From assembly GCA_933228895.1 (NCBI GenBank), contig OW121853.1:122842133-122906132 (forward strand): DNA of 64,000 nucleotides. The letters are read 5' to 3'. Under the pieces are notes generated by a model. It did not search any database, was not told where the DNA came from, and was given only the letters and a program-made list of their open reading frames with translations. Shown one piece after another: positions 10,049 through 22,209 of this stretch. Positions within the stretch are counted from its first letter, which is position 1. Each line of letters opens with the position of its first letter. The position numbers and the translations under genes are program-made. Source of the stretch: Platycnemis pennipes (Eukaryota; Arthropoda; Insecta; Odonata; Platycnemididae).

Positions 10049-13000
10049 GTGATGAGCACTTTGTTTTTCAACCAAAAGAATAAATTGGAACTATTTTCCA
10101 CTCACATACGTACGTTATCTTCCACGCATCAAATTTCGTTTTTATACATGAGATGAAGAACCAACAACCATTTCTTGATTTACGATGAAACAGCCAGCAT
10201 TTGGGCTGTAAAAAATGCTGCTAATTACTAATTATCAATTAATCGTAGTAAATGACATGTGCACACATTTTAAGGGTAGTAGCGTCAGGCTTTGCTTGAT
10301 TTTGCTTACCGCGGCACTGCTCTAGGATTGTCAATATATTTTGCGAAGGGATAATCAAAACATTATGAAAATATTCGGCAGAAAGGAACTTAATTACGCA
10401 GAGCTTAACTCAAATGTGCCGCATGCAATCGAAACCGAAATTTATAAACATAATTCAACCGTCGCACTGCGGCATCTGCTGCATTCGGGAATGAATACTA
10501 AGTCCGCAACAACACAGATGTCTCCTAATCAGCCATTCCCTTAGCCTCACTATCTTAGCCATTGCGGCTGATTGAGGCCACCGATTAAAAGGAGGAACAC
10601 TCCCGCTTTCGATACATACTCAACTTCTGACAGTTCTCCCTTCGCAAAGCATAGAATCACAGCACTGCCAACGAAAAAAACAGCAAATATTTTTTACCAA
10701 CATCTAACTAGGCACTAGGCCATCCCTTTTGCTGGACATTCGTGAAATTTTAAGGTGGCTGGTTCGAAATTTACAAGTGCATAGATTTTCTTCATAAATG
10801 AATATTTGTTCCTTTAATTTTGCTCTAAAATTCGACGAGAAAAAATTTTGGGGTTTTCAGTGTAGTTTTTGAGATACTTAAGTTTTTATCACATGGGGCC
10901 TAATGGCGCACCTCGCTTCGTAAGGGTCAATTATGTATTATTTACGTATCTACCATACAGATATTCACGAAAAACTGAAATGATGTGGATATTAGCCAAT
11001 AATTTTTATTCTGAGAAAATCAACCAGTGTTATCGACTTATTTCCTCCGTATATACAAAAGAAATAAAATTTCCTTAAATTTTCAAATTTCGCGCGCGAA
11101 GTTTTGAGGTGCATTTGGCAACGTCGAATCAGACGAGGGAAAGCGAACGCGCGAGAAACCACAACAAATCACACCACAAAGTCCACGAATATTACAATGT
11201 AGTCCCTCTCTCCTTGGTAGTCCCCTTGATAGAGTTCATGAGAATAGACGAATACGACACCTACCGTTACGACCGCTGAAACACAGAAAATTGCCTACAC
11301 AACAGCAGTGCCGAATTTTAGAATGTACATTGTTGCCGAGTAAAAAAGACGGATTAAATCAATGGTTTAAACAAATGTTACAAATATTTAATCGTTTAAT
11401 CACAATTATTTCGTCACTACAAAATATGCGAATACCCATAGCACAAAATTACATACTTTTTCAATCCATGCATTAGAACCAACATCTCCATGGTCAATGA
11501 ATATGTACAGTGTGACAACGCTCAGGTTGCCTACAAATCGAAACAAGTCAAGTTTTATATTATGTTTCATGCCATTATTTAAATTCTAAAGGGCAATGAC
11601 TAGAGAATTTGAGGCATCAGTTTAAAATGTCGTGTAAATTAATCATGTCCAAGCAATTTTTTAGTGCCAATGAAATTATATGAGCACAAGTTCTCAACGA
11701 CTCACGATTACCGAACCAGCCACCTTAAGCTACACGAGTGCGCAATCGAGCTCCTATGTCTTAGTATTATCCACAAGGCGGATCTTCGAGCACCAAAAAG
11801 CATTGCGGAAGAGCAGTAGGAGAAACGTTAATCCTTGGATGTAATAGGGTTCGTTCTTTTAGAAGCTCCAACCGCTGAGGTTATATCTCACCATCTAATT
11901 GCTAGCTTAATCCTAACACGACATCCTTGCCCACTTTCGCTAACAACGCCGGGACTATGCTTAATGATAACACAATCACGGAGCCCATTCCCAAGGCGGG
12001 ATACGAAACTACCACCAAGCAGACGTGCAAAATAGCGGTAGAAAACATGGACGTTATAATATGCTGGAAGAGGCATAGGCATGGATGGATATGGATAACA
12101 ATGAAGCCAGAATTGGGGTGCTTGGGAACGATTAGGACCCAACTACCCCGTACAAAACATAAATTTTAGGTTATATAATATATTAAGAGTTGCACTGGCA
12201 TTATTAATCGTCAAATTTATAAATTATTCTGCCATAGAAAAATATTACCGCCATATCCGAGAATCCAAGTAATCCTTTGCTACGTAACTGATAAAATAAG
12301 TCTCGAATGTAAAGAATACTTAGTTATAAATGCCATATCTCTTCCGGGTTATTTTGTAATCTCACTTGAGTGAGAATACGTCATAAAATGTCACTTTTTC
12401 GTAGTTAAACTCCGCCACCCAGGCGGCGTGACCCAAGGTTGTTCTATTATAACAACCTTGGGCGTGACCATCTTCGGATCTAAAGCGGTGAATTGCCGGT
12501 CATGTGCTGGTCTTTTAGACGTTTCATCTGCTCTGATCCGTATCTTTCGACTCTTGATCCGTTTCATTATCACCGCCTGCCATTTGTTCCCATCTCATCT
12601 TCATAAAGAACGTGAAATGGAGCCACCATCGTTTCCACTTGGAAGCTTGAGTTGGAAAAAAAGCAAGAGCGAGAAAGATACAAACGATTTTAAATTGTAT
12701 TTTTTGGAATTTGCACAACGTGAAGAACTTCAGCACACCGAGATCGCCAACAGATAGATAGACAGCGCTACCGACAGATGCTTCGACAATTCACGAACCG
12801 TTCGTGAGCCGATCATTAAGAGAGCGATACGGATCTCCCGCCTTCCCGCAAAGAGTCATTAAAAAGGTGAGATTACAAAATAACCCCCTGGTCGACCACC
12901 CGAGAAGACTTCGAGCATCTCATTCCTATGTGACAGCAACTCCTCAATCCTACAAGTGCACCTCCATATCAAGTTCCCGCGAGATTTCCTTCCATTTTCA

Positions 13001-13200
13001 ACTCCGAATGTCTTTCGTTTTCTCTACAAGCATTTAATACTGCGCTGTCCTATTCAAGAAACTACTTCGATCCGCATGGGGAGTGCCATTCTGAACTGAA
13101 TTAGTGCACCACGCTAAGAGATTTGAAAAAAAAAAGTTTTTCCGCCTTCCACTCACGCACCCGCGCTTAATTTCGCCCGCTTTCGAATCAAAAGAGGCGC
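10049..13200. other. Intergenic sequence without recognised genes
   Basis: Mostly AT-rich. A perfect hairpin of CCAAGGTTGTT with its complement lies at 12433-12460. At about 12100-12145 there is a ~45-bp segment matching, in inverted orientation, 17368-17412 (shared core TTCCCAAGCACCCCAATT), so it belongs to a dispersed repeat. The 109-codon ORF at 12428-12757 and other ORFs have no recognised domain. Confidence 0.45.
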
Positions 13201-13580
13201 TACCTCACACGTTCCGGAGAACTCGTCCCCGGTAAAAACCCGTTAAAAGAGCCCTTGGAGAAGCCTCAAGGAGATCGGTCGAGAGAGAGAGAGAGAGGAA
13301 GGGGTAAGAAAAGCAATAATGAAGAGGGCGAGGTGAAAATAACAAAGGAGCAACGGCAGCCGCTTCATCCCATTCGCCTTGGTCGAAATCAAAACACCCG
13401 AAAGCCGTAAATCCTTCTTCCGCCGCCCGCTTCCTCACATTCGCTACACAACCTTCCCGAAACACCGAATGAAACCCCTCCCGCGGCCCCCCTTCACCCC
13501 GAAATCCACTCGGGATACCCCCACACCCTTAAATTACTCTCTCACTCTCGCATTCCAAGGTCAAGGTGCGAGTGGCATTA
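13201..13580. promoter_or_regulatory. Moderately GC-rich block with (GA)n tract
   Basis: A (GA)n stretch lies around 13280-13297, surrounded by GC-richer sequence with C-rich words toward 13500. It could be regulatory (GAGA-type) sequence. No gene was recognised. Confidence 0.2.
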
Positions 13581-13725
13581 CGTGATTTCTAATCATCGCC
13601 TTTTCTCAAGAAAAATTTTCAAGAAAATTACAATTACTATACTTTTACTATACTGTTTACTATTACACAAAAACGCATAGTTAAAAATAATAAGTGTAGT
13701 GTAGTCTTTGATAAATAAGTTCCTT

Positions 13726-14022
13726 TACATTATTCATGGGGTCGTGGTGGCCTAGTATGTAGAGCACTGAGCTACTTACCGGAGGGTCCCGGGTTCAAAT
13801 CCCGGGAGCCTTTCTGGACACCCCCATCTAAAAACTTCGCGATTCTATTTTCTCCGTGTCAGAACTTCATTGGAAATCGCAGGTGGCTCAGGGAAAGGAA
13901 CTGGCCCCCCTACCCTGAATGTGTGAATTTCACACGCCAATGTCTTAGTACGGGGTGAGCTCTACTCTCACCTATTAAAACCAACCTTCGGGTTGAATCA
14001 CTGAGTGAGTGAGTACATTATT
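13726..14022 (+). mobile_element. tRNA-derived SINE with 9-bp TSD
   Basis: The insert 13735-14013 (279 bp) is flanked by TACATTATT (13726-13734 and 14014-14022). The head is tRNA-like: an A-box-type word TGGCCTAGTATGTAGAGC near 13747 and a perfect B-box GGTTCAAATCC at about 13792. The 3' body ends in (GAGT)n-like sequence, CACTGAGTGAGTGAG. Pol III boxes, no ORF and a TSD identify a SINE mobilised by LINE machinery. Confidence 0.85.
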
Positions 14023-14102
14023 AATAGTAACAGACGTCTTGAGGCTAAGTACATAATCGGGCACTCACAGCATTATAAGGGCCGATTACCTATCACTAAA
14101 TT

Positions 14103-14430
14103 ACAAATCATCATCATCATCATCATCGGTCAACAATCCTAGGATTACTTTCACGCAGCCCTCCACCCGATTCTTCTATCGGCCAACCTCTTCATTTTTA
14201 CGTATGTCTTCCCTTTCACACCCTTCACAACCTGTTCCATGTATCTCATGCGAGGCCTGCCTTTTCCAAACTTCCCGTTCACTTTTCCCTCGACGATTGT
14301 CTTAATCAGGCCATCGTGTCTTAAGATGTGGCCGATTAAGTTGTCATCTTCGTCTTTTTCGCGTTTTCAGCAGACTTCTCTTTTCTCCCACTGTCCTTAA
14401 AACTTCTTCGCTTGTCACTCCAAATGAAAT
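14103..14430 (-). pseudogene. LINE ORF2 C-terminal tail, 5'-truncated (GAT-tail family)
   Basis: Read on the minus strand this encodes, with frame breaks, the C-terminal tail seen in several other places here: words like NLIGHILRHDGL, GKGRPRMRYMEQVV and an ending close to EWRAASNQS. It finishes with a (GAT)n microsatellite (CAT repeats on the plus strand at 14107-14127). This is the segment downstream of the reverse transcriptase in a non-LTR retrotransposon. The copy is about 320 bp, starts within the coding region and has frame disruptions, so it is a dead 5'-truncated insertion. The exact LINE clade is not assigned. Confidence 0.8.
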
Positions 14431-14545
14431 CATCATTGACTAATATCGACATCTCACTTCTAACATACAGAAAGACTGGGATAAAATCTAAGGCAATTTA
14501 CCTTTTGTTTATTCGGGTTTTTTCCGTGCTGATTCATTTAAAGGA

Positions 14546-14585
14546 CTACAGTTTCACCGGCGTTCCAGCTAGCGTCTTCAGGTCC
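14546..14585 (-). repeat. Solo PLE pseudo-LTR-like motif
   Basis: On the minus strand CTGAAGACGCTAGCTGG continues into a CCGG stem and GAAACTG. This matches the CTGANGA...GAAAC pattern of the PLE palindromes, especially the 60.0-kb copy. No palindrome or TSD is evident, so it is a fragment. Confidence 0.45.
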
Positions 14586-14954
14586 GAAAAAAAAACTATC
14601 TACCTTACTTGAAGGATACTTTCAATGCTGTCACATTCAATGTCCGATGGTATTCAGAGAGTTACATTTTATGGATACAATACCCCGAAATTGATAATCT
14701 ATAGATAAAAATACACTCCGAACATTACCTGTTACATGAAACATCTATTTTCACCATGCCCCAATGAAAGACAACACTGATATATCGTGAAATGGAAATA
14801 CTAAATAACAATTGAAGATTAGTATCCACAAAGCCGTAATCATTAGGAGGGAAAAGGAATAAAAAGGGGGGGGATAGGGGGAAGGAAGGAGTATATACAA
14901 AGTAAGGGAGCTCTCAATCACACGTACAAAATCAAGCATACGGAGAAACTTCAG

Positions 14955-15465
14955 TGGCAGTAAATGACACATTCGCACACTCACTCACATATTACAACAA
15001 CCGTCACACTCAAAATTAAGGGAATCAAGGTAAAAATAAAAAAGAACAATGACTCTCACAATAACTCACTCACTCAGGTTTATATACTAAATACAGTCAC
15101 CTTCGTGAGTTCAATCACACACACACAAGCAGGGTTTATGAGGATTTCTCCAACGCCAGTGACCAGTCATACACGCAAGAAAAAATAATAAAAGTGGAGG
15201 ATAGTAAATAACTAAAGTAAATAAATAAAATTGATAATAACTTTCAAGCACTCATTCACGTGGGTTTGCATACGGTACACACGTGATTCTCATTCACACG
15301 CACACATACATGCAGCAGGGTTCAGGGACTTTTCCTCAATCATGCACTCGGGTTTTTACATTCACAAAGTACAGTCACCCTCGTGAATCACATTCACACA
15401 CACAATCAGGGTTTACGAGGATCTCCTTCGCCAGTGACCCGTCACACTCACAGGGAAAGGAGTAA
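14955..15465. repeat. CACA/CACT-rich tract with a ~90-bp direct duplication
   Basis: The segment 15091-15180 is repeated at about 15366-15450 with ~80% identity by eye; both carry TACAGTCACC, a CACACACA run, CAGGGTTTA and CGCCAGTGACC. The surrounding sequence is enriched in CACTCA words. It looks like an old tandem duplication of a unit of about 275 bp. Confidence 0.6.
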
Positions 15466-17503
15466 GGATGGGGAAAGGATGCCCAACGTCAAAAACTGAC
15501 ATCTGGTGTTTCGCCCGCCAAGCAGGCCTCGTTGAAGGGGAATATCAATCTGGGAGAGGAATAGGATGTGCTTCTGCAATGTGCTTCTTTTGTTGGATAT
15601 ACTCAGCTGAATACGCCACTTCATTATTACAACGCAATCGAATTTCGGGAACGATGAATGAAAATTTGAAATGAATGAAAAAGGAAAAACAAAATTTGAA
15701 ATACATTTACTCACCATAATAAGAGCAGAGCCAAGGAGAGTTAGAAGGAAATGATCTGAAAAACCAGGATGCCTACCTGAAAAGACAATAGAAAATATTA
15801 ACAATACAATTCAACAATACATTAACTACATAGATTCCTTACTTTATAGGTCGTATAGAACCGTTTAGAGGAGCACTAAGTTTTAAGATCTCTTTTAAAA
15901 TTTTTTACTTAACCTCTGACCCGAGCTATATATCTATACTACAATTCGTGTTCCCACGCAGAATATACGATTACAACGCAAACAACGCTTAAGTGCTGGA
16001 AAAATACAGAGTAGACTCCATAGTTTTTCCCAAAGTTTTTTCTTTTTTTTCTTTTAAGAAAAATATTTTTCCCTCCAACAAGTCATCTTCCCGGCTGGTG
16101 ACCTACCACCCACTACCACACACCCTAGCGGCGGCTCACATTGTGACATGTAGATGAAAGGTGTTGAAGCATCCTTATAAAAAATTTAACTGCAATATAA
16201 TTCACATTTATTTTCAAACTTCGAGGAATAAATGTTTACTTGCTAACGTTGGGACAATAAAATGACAGACTTAGTAAAAATAGAAAATGCAACACCTGAA
16301 TGCAGAAGTAAACAAGAAATAGAAGAAAACCTGTTCACATTGTGGAAAAAAGAGTACTAAGAAAAAGTCTGCATTTGCAGATATGAATGAAACAGTTAAA
16401 GAACCAAGAGATAGATAATTTGCACAAATGGAAACTTATTTTTAAACATTACATTGTAGATCTTGAGTTATACATTCCAAAATCTCAGCGCCCTCACCCG
16501 TTTCTCGATCTTCGAAACGATATGATAGCAACTAAGCATTCTCATCCATTTGGCCAACTATTACCTTAAGCACCACTGGTACCAATATATTCACATTACT
16601 CCAACAGCCTCCGACTTTGATTTTATTCCAGACAACCTCATCATTTACATTCCTTAGTCGTTTTCTTTTCGCTTTTCATTTTATAAAAGGCTCCTAACTA
16701 CTTCGAAACGCTTTCGCCCATCACAAGGTGTTATGTTATGCAATTCTTCACCGACGAAAATGAGTACCTCCAGCCCGATATCACAACCAAGGAATATAAT
16801 CATCAACCATACCAAGTTCTTCAAATTACTCCATCTTCATGCTTCATTCAAACACATCGCCTCCCATTTCTTCAAAAATAATTTTCAATGTCCAAAGATA
16901 GGAATTTTCTAGAAAGCATTAATTCCCCCCCAAAAGGTTATCCGTCAGTTAATGGTGCATAATGTGGGAAAATCAAGAAAGTTAGAAACTATTGGAGGAA
17001 GCATGACAGCTGATATGGAATCCAGCGGCCATCTTGGTAGGTACAGGCCTACGGACTAGCTACTCACACTAGCCGTTAGCACATGGTAAAACTTTAAAAG
17101 AGTAGCAAGATGAATAATAGTATGTATATTTAAAATTCGTCGAGGAAAAAGTGATAAGTGCGCTAACACGCAAACAGCGCCAAATAAGTTTAAATTCGAA
17201 GCTGTTTTGCGATAAAATCAACACCTAAGAAAATCAAACGCATCAATGTCTCCCAAAAAAAGGCCTTGTTTAGATGAACTAACACCGCTGTAATTTCATT
17301 GTTATCTTTTGATACACACAAAAACTCCATGAAAGGTTGTATGATAGGTGATGTTTAGCTTGGAGTAGGTTTGGGTGCAATAGTTCCCAAGCACCCCAAT
17401 TTTGGCTTAGTTGTCAATCATAGGGTAGCATACCAATATCTCATCCAGTGCATTATAACCTCCTTTGGGAAAATCAAATTATAATAATTCGATTTAACTT
17501 CTC
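15466..17503. other. AT-rich intergenic sequence
   Basis: No genes recognised. The segment 17368-17412 matches the inverted repeat partner at 12100-12145. Other ORFs are under 120 codons without recognised domains. Confidence 0.45.
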
Positions 17504-18599
17504 GGCCGTATTCATAGATTCGTTAGTCTACGACTAAGATAGGTTTAAGGAAGTTCGTCCGGCGATTTCGTTAAACCCGTATTCATAGTGACGTTTTAGC
17601 ACTGACCGACCTTAATCCAGGTAGATTTAGTCCAGAGAAAGTTAAACCTATGGCATCATGGTTTAACAATGAGTTTAAGTGCATCGAGTAGATATTTTCT
17701 CATCAGCTTTTGTGGAGTGTGATTTACGAAGGTGTTCTCTGAAATATTTCGATTTATCTCCTCTGTACAGGAAGTCTACTGTTGAAATATGTTCGCGTTT
17801 ACTTAAAAGAACGAAATTTCGAGAGGCGGGGTAAAAATAATACAGTAAAAGAAGACCAAATTGGCGGAGAGAACCGTTGCGAAATACTGCTTCTACTAGA
17901 CTAACTCATTTTTACAGGGTGAGAACATCTCGTTGCATCAAAATAATAAACAAAACAAATGAGCAACAAAATAAAGTAGGCAAAAGCCGACAGGCAGACA
18001 GTTGCCTTATAATTGGACAAAGAACACTGTATATACATCTGTTCTTGAATTGGACATACATTTTTTTTTCTTCCTCCAACACCTACGTGAAAGTATTATT
18101 AGTTAGTTGTATCTGTAGTATCACGCCGGATATCGTTAGCTTAATAGTTTAGATTTATATTCATATGTTAATACTTTTAGATTTACTGCAGTAGATTAAT
18201 AAAGTAGTTTTGTTCTTATGTTAGGTAATTAGTTAATCTAGTTTTTTGTTATTTTCATTTGCGAGAACAGATTAATAAGCAGGCGCTATACTTAAGTGTT
18301 TAGATTTTTTGAATCAGTTATTATAGTTCACTTTTATTCTCTTTTTGATTACTTATGAAGGTCTAAATATTAACAAGTAGGTATACTTGTTTACAGCATG
18401 ATCTAACAAGGGGAGACCACGAACCTTGCTACGCCTTTTTGAATGACATATTTTTTATGATGTTCGGAATGCCAAAGGCTGCTTGGAACACGTCGTAGTT
18501 TGGTTGAATAGACTTTAGTTTGACTGTAATAAATTAATTAAAATTCATTATTTTCAGCGGGCTAATCATAACCTTAAGGCAACGCGCGTTCTTCAACGA

Positions 18600-18680
18600 T
18601 CCCACTTGGCCTAGTGGTTACGATCGCCGGCTCCAGTGTCGGAGGTCGTAAGACCCAGTCGTGATGTTGGAAGTTTTTTT
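18600..18680 (+). mobile_element. tRNA-derived SINE head inside the Harbinger element
   Basis: TTGGCCTAGTGGTTACG is a good A-box region, and CAGTGTCGGAGGTCGT leads into a B-box position that has decayed (GTAAGACCCAGTCGTG). A T-run at 18676-18683 would act as a Pol III terminator. It is a fragment and not a functional tRNA gene because the T-loop is lost. Confidence 0.55.
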
Positions 18681-19494
18681 TTCGTCTCGATTTCATTAAT
18701 TTTCATTTTTTCTATTATTTTCAAAGATGGAACTTCTATTTTTGACGCGCCTAGTGGCAACATGTTAAAATTGGAAATCAACGTCCTTTATGCAGTGTTA
18801 TTGCTTAAAATTATTACGGGAGTAAACAAACTCTTTTCTGTAGAAGAAAAGCTTCAATTCAATTGTGAGCATATCAATCTATTAGAATACAGCAATTTTA
18901 TTTGTTGCTTTAATTATTAGTGCACAAACAGCCTTTCACATTAATTAATATCAATTTTGATTGAAAAGAAACTTGTATAAAAATTTAGGAGAAGTTTATC
19001 GTGACTAATATACTGGTGAATACATAATTATCATGTTTATTAACGGGAGGAAAAGTACCTATGTGTGCTAGATTAACTATCCAAGAATAACTCAAAAGAT
19101 TGCATGATCTTAATGCCTAGCATGCACATTGTATAGCCTTTATAACAAATACCTATAATGTATAATAGCACCAAAGGACATAATGATAAACTGGTTATAA
19201 TTAGGGATATTCATGAGTTCCCCGGATATCAAATTACCAAACATTTATTGCATATATAGTGTAGATACAAAAAAGCGGACTTTCAGCACTTTAAAGAAGT
19301 TGGGAATTCTTTGAAAGTCACAACATTAATTCACTATTAGTTCATCATTACATTCATAAGATAAGAGCAATGTGATGTATTTTTAGTAAACATTCAATGA
19401 AACTGCCTCAATTTTCTTTTGCAATGAGATTATGATATTTAAATTAATTGCTGATAAAAGCTGCTGATAAAAATTGCTAATATCATCTGAGGAT

Positions 19495-19632
19495 CAATAA
19501 GAATAAAACTAAGATATCGGTGTGCAGCAAGAGAGAAGCGGCCAAAACCCACATTAACTAGGGAAGCAAAAACTGGAAGTGGTGAAAGAGTTCTGCTGCC
19601 TAGGAAGCCGAGTAACCAACGAACATAAATAT
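19495..19632 (+). pseudogene. LINE ORF2 fragment (reverse transcriptase C-terminal side)
   Basis: The translation contains KTKI.VCSKREAAK and, after a frame break, VKEFCCLGSRVTNE. These match the more complete LINE at 46247-46955, where the same words appear as KTKILVCSKKEEAK and VKEFGYLRS. The fragment is only ~140 bp and lacks the rest of the LINE, including its 3' end, so it is either rearranged or partly deleted. Confidence 0.65.
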
Positions 19633-19797
19633 ATGGTGGAGTTGGCTAAGGAGAAGATGAAACTGCTTGAGGAGGAGGAGGAAAGAAAGAGAGTGGCGTT
19701 TGAGGTTGAGGAGAGGAGAAAAGGGAATCTCCATAGGCTTCAAATGACAATATTACAAAAGCAACTTAACTTAAAATGTAACAATTTTCAGAGATAA
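19633..19797 (+). pseudogene. Charged coiled-coil ORF end, possible Harbinger second-protein remnant
   Basis: Directly fused in frame behind the LINE fragment is a stretch rich in E/K/R (KEKMKLLEEEEERKRVAFEV) ending at a stop at 19797. It would form a coiled coil. PIF/Harbinger elements usually encode a second, Myb/SANT-like protein with such a C-terminal coil, and this lies inside the Harbinger TIRs, so that origin is suggested. There is no DNA-binding domain left to confirm it. Confidence 0.3.
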
Positions 19798-20883
19798 TAA
19801 TTGATTAAATTGAAACAACCTAGTTTTATTAACTACAATTACAAATACAGTACAAGCAACAAACTTGTTTTGTCCTCATATTCGTTACAAGTTTTCTTCG
19901 AAGACACTGGAACTTTTGTTTCAGAACTCCATTTCAATGATATTCCTTGTCCTTCTGTTGGCTAAATTGCACCTGGAAAATAAGTTTTTTGTTATCAAAG
20001 AGCGTTTTTGTCTTTCGAGAATTAAAACTACATTATATATAGTGGAATACCACATGCATTTGAGCTGCACTCAGTTTAGTTTTCCTAACACTCAAGAAAG
20101 TTAGCCACATATTTACTAAAAAATTATTAATAATTTGTGAGAAATTTCACTTTATCTTCTTATGGTAATTACTATAAAATTGATACATTTTTATAGGTGC
20201 ATATTGAAATAATTAACCTATAATTTATAATAAAATAATGAACGTTTATAGGTTCTGTTTAATTTTCTTTGCAATTATTTCTAATTCTCATAGCTTATTA
20301 ATGTTTAAGACTTTTGACTCTAGCCAATGCAAAATCCCACATAATTTGTAAATTACTAATTACACCAATGTATTAAATATCGGCAGTGTTCTCTCATTAT
20401 ACTATTAATGCAGGGTAGTTGTGAATATTTGGACATACTGTGAACTTACTACCATTGGCAGGAGAGACAAGCAGAAATGTTGCAACATAAAATTTTCCTG
20501 CTTCACGAACAAAGTATTGCCACAGTATTGCACTCAATAAATTCACTTTCTATTAGTTAATAGAATTTAATTGTATAGGTATTTCTATTTATTTTACCTG
20601 TCATGGGTATATAGTAAATTCATATAATGCCAAATATCCTCAATCACTCGTTAATAACTATCTTCCTACTGCATTTTTTGCATAATTTATGAATGCTGAC
20701 TCATTGCCGATGCCATTACTTCCATTTGTGATATTGGCATTGGCTGTGTATGTTGTATGCAATCATATTTTTCATTCCGTACATCGACTACAAACACAAA
20801 ACCTAAAAGTCAATTGTGAGAAAATTATCAATATTGGCATCGGAATAGCGCTAATATATAATGTGAAACAGACAGCATAAATA

Positions 20884-21130
20884 TATTTATACACACCTGC
20901 AGAAAGTCTCCAGGAGCATAAAACCTTAGAGCAACTAGCAGTTGCAGCATTTCTGGAACTGGAAGACCCCTGTTTCACTGGCCCTCTTCGATGTCCACAA
21001 TTGAATAAATACCATTTCAAACAGTGTCTTCAGAAAATAGGCGCCGTCTGTAAAATTCGTCATCCTAATAATATTACATGGGTTCTCATTGTCCCTAATA
21101 TATCGCTTCGGTACTCTCTTCATCTTCGTC
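20884..21130 (-). pseudogene. PIF/Harbinger (HARBI1-like) transposase N-terminal remnant
   Basis: On the minus strand, pieces in neighbouring frames read KRYIRDNENPCN, then GLPVPEMLQLL followed by VALRFYAPGDFLQV. The LRFYA.G.F.Q signature is characteristic of the N-terminal part of HARBI1-like DDE transposases, just before the helix-turn-helix and catalytic region. At least two frameshifts separate the pieces. The sequence after FLQ begins GTGTGT and could be an intron start. I could not find the downstream DDE motifs, so the gene is dead or mostly lost. It lies between the element's TIRs, which supports the assignment. Confidence 0.75.
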
Positions 21131-22209
21131 CAAAAAGTCCATCAATTTCCTAAATCATGGTACAAAACACCGACCATTACCCGTCTAAAATTAAGATCAC
21201 TTCACCAAGAATCAAATTCGAGGATTTCAGAGTCAGAAAATATACGAAAACAGGAGAGTTACAAATATGAAGCTGATCGTAATCGTCATCCAATGCCAGG
21301 GTGCACTGGTCAAAATTGCACCGTTAAACGATCCAGCAGAACAATTTCTTACCTGTGTTAAGTGAAGCCAAGATCAAGAGCGTATTCCAAAAGATATATC
21401 CACATCAAGTGAGAATGAAGTCTTGACCCGGTGGAGCACCCGTGAGAACTTTGCGAATTTTATGCGCACCCGATCCGGGACCGCCGGGAAAGCACCAGAC
21501 CGTACTTAACAAGAGTAATCGTCGTCAAATAATGTAAATAATATCACCAAACGCCTGAATATACAAAAACAAGTCAATAATAGCAAAGAATAATCGCATT
21601 AGCGCTCGAGCGTTCATTCACCCAATGTGTTTTCAAGCGGTATCCCAAACAAATAACAACAATCGTATTCACCCGTCAAAGTAATTAAAATGTGGTTTGC
21701 CGTTATTGTTTACAACAAATAAGTTAAAATAACTCCAAAACGTCGAAGCGTATGGAATATAAATGAATCTAAAATCAATATTCGGTGTTACGCCATCGGC
21801 CATATTGGTGCAAGTTGGTCTTATGAATACGCTACTACGTTAGTCTCGGAGTTAGTTCGGACTACGTTAGTCCCCTCGACCGAAGCTATGAATACCAACT
21901 TTTAGTTCCGTTCTAAACTACACTTAGACCGGACTAAGATAAACCTCCACAACACAGGTTTAACGAGAAATCTATGAATACGGCCGTAAGGGTTTTAGAA
22001 GTGAAAACAATGATGCACGAGTTTACTGAGTGCATAAAAAGAATTTTCTCGTTCGCTTGCAATCAACATGTCTTTCAACCTCTTGAGCAATGGCTTCGGA
22101 AGTTTCTCGTAGTTTATTCGTTTTCCTTACATGCAAGATTAGTCTATGGCAGGATCTTTCTTCCACACACACTCACGGACCGCTCAGGGGTCAGAACTCC
22201 ATACCGGAA

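Larger units (their letters stand above)
17504..21985. mobile_element. PIF/Harbinger DNA transposon, degenerate, ~4.5 kb
   Basis: The ends are inverted copies of GGCCGTATTCATAGATT (17504-17520 and 21969-21985). Both ends also hold several subterminal GTATTCATA words and related GTTAGTC/TTTAGTC words, in inverted orientation on the right (near 21830 and 21880). The interior contains a recognisable but broken Harbinger transposase remnant (20884-21130, minus). A TAA follows the right end, but the left flank does not preserve it, so the TSD is not proven. The body also has a tRNA-like SINE head (18601) and a LINE fragment (19495), later insertions that show age. Confidence 0.75.

Noticed and set aside
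13735..13815. Functional tRNA gene
   Set aside because: A- and B-boxes are present but the sequence continues into a 200-bp body and has a TSD, so it is a SINE.
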